In this document: one piece after another, positions 10,974-22,456 of the stretch
Layout: each line of letters opens with the position of its first letter
Numbering within the stretch: the stretch's first letter is position 1
From: Endocalyx cinctus
Taxonomy: Eukaryota; Ascomycota; Sordariomycetes; Amphisphaeriales; Apiosporaceae
Length of the DNA stretch: 64,000 bases
Direction of reading: 5' to 3'
Assembly (NCBI GenBank): GCA_001600455.1
Contig: BCKC01000010.1
Span: 1,827,209 to 1,891,208, forward strand
Made by a program: the position numbers and the translations under genes
The notes under the pieces: model-generated
What the model saw: only the letters and a program-made list of their open reading frames with translations
Database searches by the model: none
What the model was told of the DNA's origin: nothing

Positions 10974-13280
10974 TCACGAATCAAAGATAACCTTCTTCCT
11001 ACCCCGTCCCCTCCCATTATCTAAGGCATCCAACTCTCGATCGATCTCCATAATATCCAACATCTCGACCTCCACATCTCTCTCGTCCTGGTCGTCGTCC
11101 TGCTGCTCAACGTCAGCCGCGTCGTTGAGGCTATCGAGAAACGCGAAGCCCGCGTTGCTCTTCGGTCTGGACGGAAGCGGGATCGTCTGCGTCTGATCCG
11201 CCCGCTCGATCGACGGCAGGACCGAGTCGTTCTCCTGATCGGCCGTCGACGACTCGTCAAAGGCGCTTCCCAGGATAGGTCTGGAGAGCTTCCGCTTGGA
11301 GGAGACGGAAAGATCGTACGTCATGCTGTTCGGTTTCTCCGGTCGCGGATGCACGATAATCGCGCTATTCTCCCTAGCCCTGTCACTCAACCTCTTTCTG
11401 CGGCCCATCACGCCGCCGATTCTCGTTCCCACGGCCTCTTCGCTCTCGCGAAGGACAATCAGCCGGCTCTCGCCGCAGACGAGCACCTCGATGGGCAGGC
11501 CTTCGCTCTCCGACGCGCTCGAGCCGCCCGTCTGCGCAAACTTGACGATACCGCCCACCGCGGTGCAGCGCTCGCCCATGAGTCCCACGGCCAAATCGCT
11601 CAGGCGGACCATCCGAGTAGGCTGCGCTCCGCTGAAGAGGTTCACGCCGCCGCCGGCGCCCTTTCGGATCTGGGCGTCCCAGAACTTGAGCACGCCGGGG
11701 ATGACGAAGACGTACTCGGCGCTGCCGATCCACAGGGTCACGCTCTCGTCCGCCGCCGTGCTAGTGCTAACCGGCAGAGGCGTCACCGTGATACCTCCCT
11801 TCACCAGCGCGAGGCGCTCGGGGCCGTACGTCGCCGAAGCCAGGGCGTCGCGTCTCGAGTGCGGCGTCAGAGGCACGAAATCGGGGCCGCCGCCGGAAGA
11901 TCGCTGGTTTCCACCGAAGCTGCGCATCGGGCTGGTGCCCTCGACGTACCCGCTCGCGTTGAACTCGGTCAAGGCGTCGCCGCGGATACCCGAGGTCGAT
12001 TTTCCGAATAACGCGGGTCCGTTCGGGGACACGCCGTCGATATCCCATATTCCCCACTGGCCGTCGGCGAGGAGGACGAGCACGGCCCGGCCGCGGACGA
12101 TCCAGGATGCCGCCAAAATCGGCTTCCTCGACATCGATGGCCGAGCGAATGGCGGGTAAAAAGATATAATCCAGGAGCCCTGCGAAGGGAAAGGGCCCTC
12201 GGAAAGATCATCGGGTGGCATAGAGGCCAACGTGTAGTCGTATATCCTGACCGCGTGGGGTGAAGCAACGCAAAGAAGCTGGTTCGAATGTGTCGGGTTG
12301 AATGAGATAGATTGAAGAGGGCTACTGAGATATTCGGTCTGGAAAGGCTCGATCTGCTGGGATGGTTTGGACGTTATTTCCAGAGGTATATCCCACAACC
12401 GTAGCGTGCCCGACGCTTCGCGGGAATGTGCGGCAACGACGAGGCGAGAAACGGGTCGTGAAGCTGATCGTGAGCGGTCAGACGATTTGCTGCGCTCAGA
12501 AACTGATCTCGGCTTCATGAGGGTCATAGCCAGGCTATCGCTGGCTTTCTCTGAGCCGCTTAGGAGGGTTAACGTTTCTCCCCACTTGCCGTTGCCTACT
12601 TTCGCAGCCAGCAGATGCTCCTGCAAATCCGGACGGGCTTTACTCTGCGGCGAGGGGGGTATCAAGGGTAAGGTGACGAGAAAGACCTCACGCGTGGCGC
12701 AGGATACGGCGAAAACGATCTTTTCCTTAAGAAGATCGGAGCCTTCCCACGCCGCGTCGTCGGCCAGACAAGGGGTTATGGGTAATATAGCGATATTCAG
12801 TATAGCGGTGCCGAAGTCGAGATCGAGGGTCTGGGTAATCTCGGGGTAAGGGAGATCCTCGTCGACGGAATCTTCGAACTGAGGCTTGTCAACGAAGGGA
12901 GCCGCCGTAGGTGAGTTTACGTCTTCGTCGTCCGAATCGATGATCATCACGGCATCGGCCGGAGGTTTGTTGCCATTCTGTTGGCTCTGCGCGCCCTTCT
13001 GGGAAGCGGCGGGTGATTCTTGCTTGAAACGTCGTCCGCCACGCCAAATCAAAGTGACGCCACTCTCGTGGCCATATATCAAGATGGTGGCGCCTTGGGG
13101 AGAAAGAACGGGATAGGTCTGAACGGTGTGGATGCGACGTTGGAGATTATACCTTTAGAAAGACCATAATTAGTAACGGATTCAATTAACGCTAACGCAT
13201 CATGAAAAAGGCTTTGTAACATACGTATACTGAGTATTTTGCGCAGTGCGTCGGACACGAGGTCCCGTTGTTGGCGCCAT
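10974..13280 (-). CDS. WD40-type beta-propeller protein, candidate nucleoporin Nup37
   Basis: Two exons: 13225-13280 and 10974-13152; 744 aa. It starts MAPTTGPRVRRTAQNTQYTY, with the intron falling in a Thr codon. Residues about 20-560 show degenerate WD40-like blades (GTLRLWDIPLEI, HAVRIYDYTL, GQWGIWDIDG, SVTLWIGSAEYVFVIPGVLKFWD). An acidic disordered tail follows, ending RGRGRKKVIFDS. There is no signal peptide or membrane span. Length and layout (propeller plus long C-terminal extension) resemble Nup37 of filamentous fungi, a Y-complex subunit of the nuclear pore that binds Nup120. That assignment is from memory of the family, not a search; the safe call is a WD40-repeat-like scaffold protein. 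Confidence 0.85.
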
Positions 13281-16200
13281 GATAGTATAGTCAAGACTAG
13301 ATGGCAAAGGTTGATAGAATCAAGACGGGAAAAAAAGGTCGTACAACGCTTATTTCGTTCAAGTCAATTTCAAATATCAATCATCATTAGCAGCATGAAT
13401 CCCGGATTATCACAAGAGATAATTTGTGATTGCATCAATTAAAAATTACTGTATCGTTTCGTCGTTATACCGAAGTCAATAATTCACTTTTTTTTTGTTT
13501 GTATATTTGGATACCTTTGGTTGTCGCGGTAGGTTAAACGCGCCCAGGGAAAAATGCCAGGTTAGGAACTCGACATCATGTGACTTGCTTTATCGATTGG
13601 GCGTCATAACGTTAATTGAGGTCCCTAGTAGCTACCTAGGTACGGAGTACTTAAGTACCTATTACCTAGTTACTTACTTAAGCAGCCACTATTTTCACCG
13701 CTTAGTGGTCTAACTCACAGGGCGGCTACAGCCTGTAAGGGACCTAACTAGTTGGTAAGCGTACACTAACTAGCAGACTAGGTGTCCAACAAAATGCTGA
13801 AGATTTCAGGATATCCCAATCTCTATTCTATTGCATTATCATGCGACGTTATATCTTATTTGCATTTCACTATAGGGCGAACGTCGGTTTGAAAATATCG
13901 AAGAAAATGAGGATCTACTGGCCCTGAGAGAGTGTTTCCGACGATCTTCCAAGGACATAATATATCATTAACCCCGACAGAATATCAAAGCGGAGATCCC
14001 CCCATAAATTCTAGCGGTAGGTAATTCATTAAACATCAAGGGACCACACACCACGCACCCACCCAACTTCATCCATTGCGGTAGTGTAAGTTGTATATCA
14101 CAAAACCGTTCAAGGGTCCCTCCCTATGACATCGTAGAAGAAAGGAAAGAAGCGAGGCCTCCGAATAGAGAAATAGAACCGAATGAACGGGCGGAGAGGC
14201 CCACCAGGTAACTTTAAACCAATGAATGGGAAATTTCCATCATATCAGCCAAGGTAGCGAAGATGACGATGAGACAAAACGAAGACTGGCGACGACGAGG
14301 AAGGTTGTAAATCGTTACTCTCGCAGTTGCGCATCTTCTCCTTCATATATATCTCGTTCACACTCTACTCATACAACGTAAGCAGGAGGATCAGATATCA
14401 ATCATTATCCTCCCAAAGAAAAAATGTTTAACCGCCAGTCCGCACTCGCGGAATTCCACCTCTTTTTCTAGTGTAGTGTAGCGCATATGTACATTGAGCA
14501 AACATTCACTTTGAAGTACGCTATATCCAAGAATGTACGCTGATCAGCGGGAGGGGGGCAGGGAGTGATGGTTGGGAATAAAAAAAAAATACCACACATT
14601 CGGTTTTGGGAAGATCGACCGAGTTTCACGTTTCAGAATTTGAAAATCCCCATTTTCTTTATTTTCTTATTCCACCTTACATCATTGGAATTCTACATCG
14701 TCATCTAACCGTATTCCCTTCCATCTCGGCACTCGCTGTCTCTTCTCTGTATCACGTTACGCAGGTGACCGGGCCGTGCTCCCAGGCCCTGACCTTTTCT
14801 TTTAAGTATCCTTGAGTACAATGTAGTAACTAGTATAATAGCAATATTCTGTAAAAAAAAAAAAAAATAAATAAATGAAGGGGCTGTGACTCCGCATGGA
14901 ATAAAAAAAGGAAATGCATAAACCTCGATGGCATATAGACGGTTTTGTTCTGATACTAGTATGCCTCGGTTACGTACGCCAGTAGTTTCGCAGTGGTGAG
15001 ATTCACTCTATAGATAGATACACATGCATGAAACAAGAAAGGGCAAAAGTAAAATATGTAATACAGAAAAGAAAAAATACTTGATCGGGAAAAGTAAGGC
15101 AGTGCGCATTGAGGACAAGAACGAAACAGATTCTCATAACCTGTCTGCGTGGTTCTGATTGGATGAAGGGTGAATCACCTGCCACCAGCTTCAAGTGAAC
15201 GAGTGCCTGTCACATCACACACACACGTAGACGTAACGTTGAAACCGAGACGATGCGTGTAATGTTCTGGCAACTCAAGACGGCGACTTTCGCATAAAAA
15301 AATAATATAAGAAAATTTGTGCCACTCGTAATTACCGGCCGGAGACAGGCTCGGTAATGAAGTTGTTCGTGGCGTGACTAGTAACATAGATGTAGTTAGA
15401 TTAATAAGGCAAATAAAGTAGAGCGGAAGGAGGCTCTAAATATGCACAGCACGTAGGATATCCAAGAAAGCAACGAGTATGAACAAGTCGTCCTATAGAT
15501 TCGTTGGACTACCTGATAGAATAATATACATCAAAGTGACACCCTTTACCCGACCGCTTTGTTTTTCTAGATGTTATCATCCACGTCCGACGAGGACCTC
15601 TCCACTGGGATATCTAATCTTTCTTGTTGAGACCACTCGAGGTGACAATTAAAAAAAAAACATTGCTAGAGATTAAATCCCTATAAGCTACTCGACAGCA
15701 GGTTGCCATGTTTAAATAAAAGCCATCGTCGTAGTCTCTTTCTCCTCCTCGTTAACACCGCACGCACTTTATATCGCTCCGTAATTATCTCCCACCTGCG
15801 CTTCTCGAACCACAAATCTCGATTGGATCGCATCTCGCGTCCTCGGCCCCGGTTTCGCCATTCCGATTTCCATGGTTACTTCAGGTTATCATTTCGGTAA
15901 AAAAATCCAACGGGGGCCTCGGAATCGGTTCGAATTGATCTCGTGAAAGAAAAATAGAAAAAAATAAAGGGGATTTTAAAAATGTGTAATATCAACGTAT
16001 CGAACTAGTGCGGGACGATTGCACACTAGGAGTGTAAGCAGAACCATAGGACAGAAAAAAGGAGAGGACGGCGTTAAGTGTAGATCCGGCGAAGTCACAG
16101 ACCGCGGGCGTATAAATCTGGCGCCCTCTTTTTAAGTCCGTGACCTGCTTGAAATAGAAAAAGGAAATAAATAAAGTAAAGAATTTCGTTCCCACACGCC

Positions 16201-16343
16201 AGTAATAATCAACGCCAGAAAAGAATCATCTTTATCGAGTGACCTCGTGTCAAAAGCGACCACCGTAAAACGCCGTCGATGCTGATGGAAGTAAAGGGCT
16301 TGCGATTCCAAGTCGTTCGTCGTAATTTTGCGATGAGAGGCTT
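13281..16343. other. Gene-free spacer, about 3 kb
   Basis: Contains the promoter of the WD40-type gene and the 3' flank of the WSC gene. A perfect TACCTAGGTA palindrome at 13633-13642 is followed directly by CGGAGTAC. No frame with coding character and no tRNA-like fold seen. Confidence 0.6.
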
Positions 16344-17325
16344 TCAAGCATTGGTTACCTATAGATAATTTGTTAGAATAAATTCAAAGTCCAGCGGCAG
16401 TTCCCGTTACATGTTACGTACCCTCAAGATCCTACGGGAGTAGTCCTGGTTGTCGGCAATGCTACCGTCACTTAATCGTCGGTTGAGAACCGGGTCCATA
16501 CGAGAATCGGACATAGAGAGACCGCCGCTGCTACCGGGGGGCTTTCCACCGCTGATGAAGGCGTTGACGGCGGCGTTTCGGCGATGCTCCTCCTCCAGAT
16601 CGCTGTTCTTCTTACGTCGCATGTAGAAGAAAGCGGCACCGATAATACCGGTAACCGCGACGAGACCAACTACAACACCGACGGCAATTCCGGTCGTGTT
16701 AGTTGAGCTAGACGAACTCTCCGTCTCCTCGGTTGGGGTTGCTGTAGCCGAAGAAACTCCGTCTATATCAAATTTATTAGCAGCTAAATCAAACACCTAA
16801 GCGTAGAACCATACGTACCTGCTGAAGAGGCGGTCGTTGTCGCGGCCACAGAGCTAGAGCTGCTAGACGAGTCTACTTCGGATTCTCCAACCGTCTTCTT
16901 CAAACCAGTGTTGTAAACGGTCCAAGTGTCGAGACCACCACCTATAAATGTTAATTAGCAAAATTTTCAACGAGACAAATAGGGATCTTTTTCATACAGG
17001 CTTGGTCAGAAAATCCAGGGCAAGGTTCGGTGCACTTAGAATCGTCGACAATGTATTTAGAGTTGGGGTACTCGTTACCGCACCAACAGTCGTAAGAATA
17101 AGAGGCAGCGACGGCCATCGTGAAGTTGGACTTGCAGAGCTGAACGCAAGCACCCTGGGTGTTAAATTCATCGTAGTTTTTGTGAACCAATTGGCCGATC
17201 GAACTATAACATCCGTGAACGGTATCGGTACCAAGCTGGGGCTCCTGCGCGGCGACCTCCTCGGTGGCGGATACGAACGACGCAAAAGCCGCAAAAGCAA
17301 CCGCAGCTGAATGTATGAACAGCAT
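16344..17325 (-). CDS. WSC-domain cell-wall stress sensor (type I membrane protein)
   Basis: Exons: 16998-17325, 16819-16941, 16422-16762, 16344-16358; 268 aa. A signal peptide (about residues 1-20) precedes a cysteine-rich WSC domain at about 35-118 (HGCYSSIGQLV, YSYDCWCGNEYP, CTEPCPGFSDQACGG). Then come a Ser/Thr-rich, probably O-mannosylated stem (about 125-175), one transmembrane helix (GIAVGVVVGLVAVTGIIGAA), a KKxSDLEEEHRRNAAVNAFI segment and a short tail. This is the architecture of Wsc1-3/Slg1 sensors, which feed cell-wall stress to Rho1 and the Pkc1 MAP-kinase pathway. The last exon is only 15 nt. Without it the frame would end a few residues later in intron sequence. The spliced end (RRILRVTNA) looks more family-like, so I prefer it. 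Confidence 0.9.
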
Positions 17326-20257
17326 GTTGACTGAAGTGAGATACGAAGGAAAGAAAAAAGTAAAAAAAGATTTGTTGCTGGAATCGGAGAATAGCGAATA
17401 GCGCTCTCAACCCGATCAACGACTCGAGAGAATATTATCGTCGACGGTAGAATGACCCTGTCGAAAATCCTGCGATCCGCGGTTGAACCTGAGAAGTGGC
17501 ACAACAAAGGATGGATCTAAAACAATGGGCTGCGAGATCAACGACTTGATTCGGTGCGTTCCTTGTTCCGTCCTACTCAAATATACCGATCCAATAATCT
17601 CCTTCTTTACCACTGAAATCGACGATGACCTGGCGTGGGCGTGTTCCTAGGTAGACCGTATAGAAAAGACACGAGTCGCCAATATCGATAAATATCGTTC
17701 TTCGATGGATTTTAGATGGTTGATGATATGCTCAGATACTCTTTTGCTGGATGCTCCTTAAACCCTCTCATTCGTAGTTGACTTAAAATTAGGAAAAGAA
17801 TAGAGTTCGGTCGGGCGAATACAACAGTTGACGATAAAACCCGCCAAAAGAACCTTCTTCCTTTTTTTAGATTTGTTTTTAAGTTTTTTTTTTCCTTTCT
17901 TTAAGAGCTAGTTAGAGGGAGAGAGAGAATATTGTGTGTATAAGAGAAATCTCCAAACAAAACGAGTGTCAGTTGTCGAACTCAGAGATTAGAGATCAGA
18001 CGATGCGTGAAAAAGAACAAAATGAATGGACTGCTCTGTCTGCTTTTGGCTGAATGAGCGTGAAAAGGAGGGAAAGTCAGTGGGAATGGGGCTGTTTTGG
18101 TTAGAAAGAAAAGAGAGATGGAAGGGAAAGGGACAAGCCAGCAATAGTATGGTAAGGAGATTACGGTGGATTGAGTTTTTTTGGATTTTCTGGACCGGGG
18201 GGTGATGCATGGGGCCGAAGGGGAAAGGATAGGAGAGGGAGATAGACTAACTAGGAATAGTACAGAATTATTTCTTCTTCTTTTTTTTTTACTTGGTTAA
18301 AAGGAAGAAAATCGAAATATACGCACTGTAGTATTAAAAGGAAAATGGGGGGGGAGAGAAGAGACAAATAATAAATAAATATTTAGTATAATACAGTGAA
18401 TATTTTAGTACGATACGGTATCTAGGTACGGAGTAGTACGATAGTATAATACCAAATTGGGGTTTTCTTCGCTTGGGTTTTCTCGGCTTCAGGCATACGA
18501 TACATACTATCAGACTATATATGTCTAGGTACCTAGGTATGTATAGGTAGGTACCTAAGCAGGTAGGTATCGACAGGTACAACAGGTACGATAAACACAC
18601 CAAGTTTACCCTATAAACCAATGAATAGAGAGTACGGTAAATGACAAAAGGTACAACAGGTGACGAGACGTACAGTAAAATACAGTACATGAAAATCAGT
18701 GGGTATAAAACAACGATTATCCACTAAATTTTATGGATCCAAATGGGGTTGGGTAGTGGATAAAGTAATTCGAGTGGTACTTGGTGGCACACATTCTATC
18801 CATTCTCCCCATTCTAATCCTCGAACGAGAAGACTAAGCGAATTAAAAGAAATTACTGCTTCCTATCAGGTTTTCGTAACCCCTGCAGCTCACTTTCAAT
18901 TACTACAAGGATGCTAAAGATCTAGCGCAGGTACCGGGTCTGAGTATTTCGATAAGCCAATAAGATCCCGTCGTCTTACCACCCTTTACCAGAAGTGCCC
19001 AGGCTTGATACGGTATTTGGTCAGGTACAGTACAGTACCGAGTATAGTATGCATAGCGTACCGCGTACGTGTACCTAAAAGTAAGCAAGCAAATACTTAT
19101 TTAGTGTAGAGTACGGAGTAATATACCTAGGTAGATAGTATTTACTTAGCTACTACTAAGTTAGGTATATACGTGCGATACGCGTGTTGTGTAAATATGT
19201 AATATCCAGTATTATGTATATACCTGTGATTTGTTCTATCGACTTGAACAAACGTAGAGTATGAGAGATAATGGAGATGAATGAGGATATTTGGGTATAA
19301 AGTACATACACAAGAATATAATACTTATGTTCCGTTGTGGGGTGATAAAGCAAGGTACTACGGTAAGTTCAGGTAAGGTACCAAAAGAGAATACAAATTA
19401 TGATTGACTCTCTATTTCATACCACACTATCATGGGATATCACTGCTATCTTTCGATAAACTAAACCCGAATTGGATGGATTACCCTTAGGCCAAGTCCA
19501 TTTCGAAACAAGAAATTGAAAAGAAACATTGGGTCGGGAGAACAAAGCAACAAAAAAGAAAAAAAAAAGAAAAAAAAGGTACATGTATAGATATTAAGTA
19601 GGTACATATTGAATACACAGTAATTGTAATACATGGGAATCAAATAGAAAAGAAAAGAGAAGATAATGTTCATCGATTTTTTGATTATTGTTTGGTGCTC
19701 TTTATATCCATTTTACTATACTCAGAGACGGTAAAGTAAGGAGTCAACGTATTGAGGGTGATAATTGATTTATTCACCCGCAAGCTTACTTGTACATAGT
19801 ATTTTATTACCTAGCACCAACACGTACTTGTAGGTAAGTAATTATTCTTCGCTGTTACCATGACACCGTGCTTAGCCTCTCTCCAATTTACGATACCGCG
19901 GAATACATCAAGGGTATATCCACGCCGTCCCTTTGCGTTACTACCCTTTACTTCCTAGTGAGTATTAAGTAAGTAACGCATAGAATTACATTCGTCATCG
20001 AACCACTCGTTGAAAATTTTAAAACAACGAATTGGCCCGAAAGCTCAGCCACCAACAGCTTGGATTCTTACTATTCAATAGTCTCTCGCAAACAACGCAT
20101 ATATGTTATACTACTGTACGACAATTTTACAGTTTACAGTTTACGCACGTAGCATACAGAGTTGTGTACTATACAAATATTTATACAAGTACATATATAT
20201 CCCTTGAATCCCCTTACTCAATTTGTCCGTGCCGCGTTCTTGCTCAGCTTACTATTA

Positions 20258-20288
<31 letters not shown>

Positions 20289-20290
20289 TA
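20258..20290. repeat. AT dinucleotide microsatellite
   Basis: Near-perfect run of alternating A and T about 30 nt long in gene-free DNA, interrupted once by a C. Confidence 0.85.
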
Positions 20291-22430
20291 AAGTATACGC
20301 ACCTCATTTTGAACAAAAAATCAAGAAAATTCTCATACGTTTATTTGTATCGAAATTTCCCCTTTGATCAAGTTGATAGCTTGGAATTTTCCTAGTTATC
20401 GATTGCTTCAAATCAGGTATGAGCGTGTCGACAAGTCGGCCTTGATACCGAGTCCGGGACAGATCAGCGTCGTCGAGACCCGATACTAAAACTTAAGCAT
20501 GTAGGCAGTGCTGATAACAAAACTCCATCAAGCATCAACCCTAAAATTTAGGTACATGTTCTATATGCGTAGGTAGGTTACCTACTGTATCAATTCCATC
20601 GTTCATTATCTAAGTAAATATGTCGTTGTTGTTTTTTCTAGTTACGCTTCATGTGTCCCTATTTTTTTATTCTCTATATTTTACAGGTAGCACGAACGTA
20701 GTGTGAGTTTCAGTCGAGTCATGCGAGGACAATGAACTTCGAAAACATCGTCGTAAACTTTATTGTCGCCATTGTTCCAACCTCACGGTAGTACGTGCGG
20801 CATGGCGGTGGCGTTACCCGTAATCTTTTTTTTTTTTTTTTTTTCATTTTAAACTTGGATTTCCCGCCGTTCAACTATCTAAGATGGCTAGGAAAGGTAA
20901 ACGAAATGAAAGCCCAGCAAGCGTCGGCTTACGATAGACTAGATGGTTTGGTCTCAATAAACAAGGCTTATGTTACTTTTCAATTGTACAGTTTCTTACG
21001 ATACGTTATGTATTCATAATACTGCTTAAAACCAAAAACTTCTCGGTACCATAATACCCTTGGTTGCTAAATAAGTATTCACCACTGTATAATATATTTT
21101 TACTGTACGTGCAGACGTGTAAGGCCAATGTTGGTTGCCCTGAACAATGAGACGAGGCATCTTACGACATTGGAAATCAAGCACGTACGCGGCGTAACGA
21201 AATAAGCATCAAGCGTATTTCTTATGTCTTTTCTAATTCCTTCTTTTTTCCAATGCCCCTGAAAGACGCGACTATGGGTCTAGAACTGACGAGGCAAACG
21301 TGGCAGCATGGTCGTGGAACTCTCGGATAGGGTGGGGCAGGGAATAAGAAAAGAAAAAAGAAAAGCCAGTCAGCATCATCCCTATTTACAGGCAATGGAC
21401 GGTATCGTAAGCAGATCGATCGTACGTACAGTGCAGGTCCGGCTCCTCCCTAACCCGTGGGAAAAAAGGTAAGCATCCCATATAAGCGAACATTAAAAAA
21501 CTCCCATACTATATGCAATACATATTAAAAAAATAAAAAAGGAGACGATACATCAGAAGAAACCAAAGGGTATCCTTTGTTTTGTCTCTTCTGTATTAAT
21601 TGTTAATTGTTAATTGTCCAAAGTTTAAAATAACATGATCCCATGAACTTCGTCTCATTTTATGCCTCCCCCCAACTTATTCATAGAGGCCCCATATATA
21701 TAGATCCTGATCCGCCTTGGCAATTTCGCGTCTCCCTATTTTTGGGGTCTGCGTCTTCGTATTCAAACAAGAAATCAAAAACCTGCTGTGCAATGTCAAA
21801 GAAGCAAAAAAAATATAGTTAAAAAATGCAGGGACCATCCAACAAGACAGGTTCTGAGCAAGACACGCATAAGGGTTATTCGTACCATTATGTTTTAGGG
21901 AGGCGTTCAAAAAAATACTTCTTGGTTTTTTGGGGCCAACCAAAGTATCAAATTTATCGACTTCTAATTAATTAAGCATTCATCTTCAACAACTTTAAAA
22001 AGAAAAACATAGTATCATGCAAAATATCGCTCTAAAAACAATTCACAAAGCTTGGACGGACCTCCTACGTAGATAAATCATTACCGATACTGTTCCAATA
22101 TCCTCAAGCCAATAAAGGTCTTGCTCACCGGCGCTTAAATCCCCGATGCCGGATAATGCAGCCTCCGGGGGCCTTCATTCCCCGCGACCACCTTAGCGCC
22201 GTGACCATGTGCTTGGCCGCCTTGTTTGTTACCTTAACAACCTGATCGACCCGGTCTTGGGGGGGACAGGACAAAACCTATACAACCTCCTTTTATACTA
22301 AGGGTCTTGATAAGGGGGCTATAAATACTTCACATTAGAAAGTGGCGCGGTGAGTCTAGGTAGTTAGCAAGGAAGCACGGCCTCTTTTCTCGAACGGTTT
22401 GTCAGGAGTTGTATAGAATTCGTCTCATCT

Positions 22431-22456
22431 AAAAAAAAAAAAAAAAAAAAAAAAAA
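22431..22456. repeat. Poly-A run of about 26 nt
   Basis: Homopolymer in gene-free DNA; a second run (poly-T) follows about 60 nt downstream. It could be the poly-A trace of a retrotransposed fragment, but no flanking target-site duplication was identified. Confidence 0.8.
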
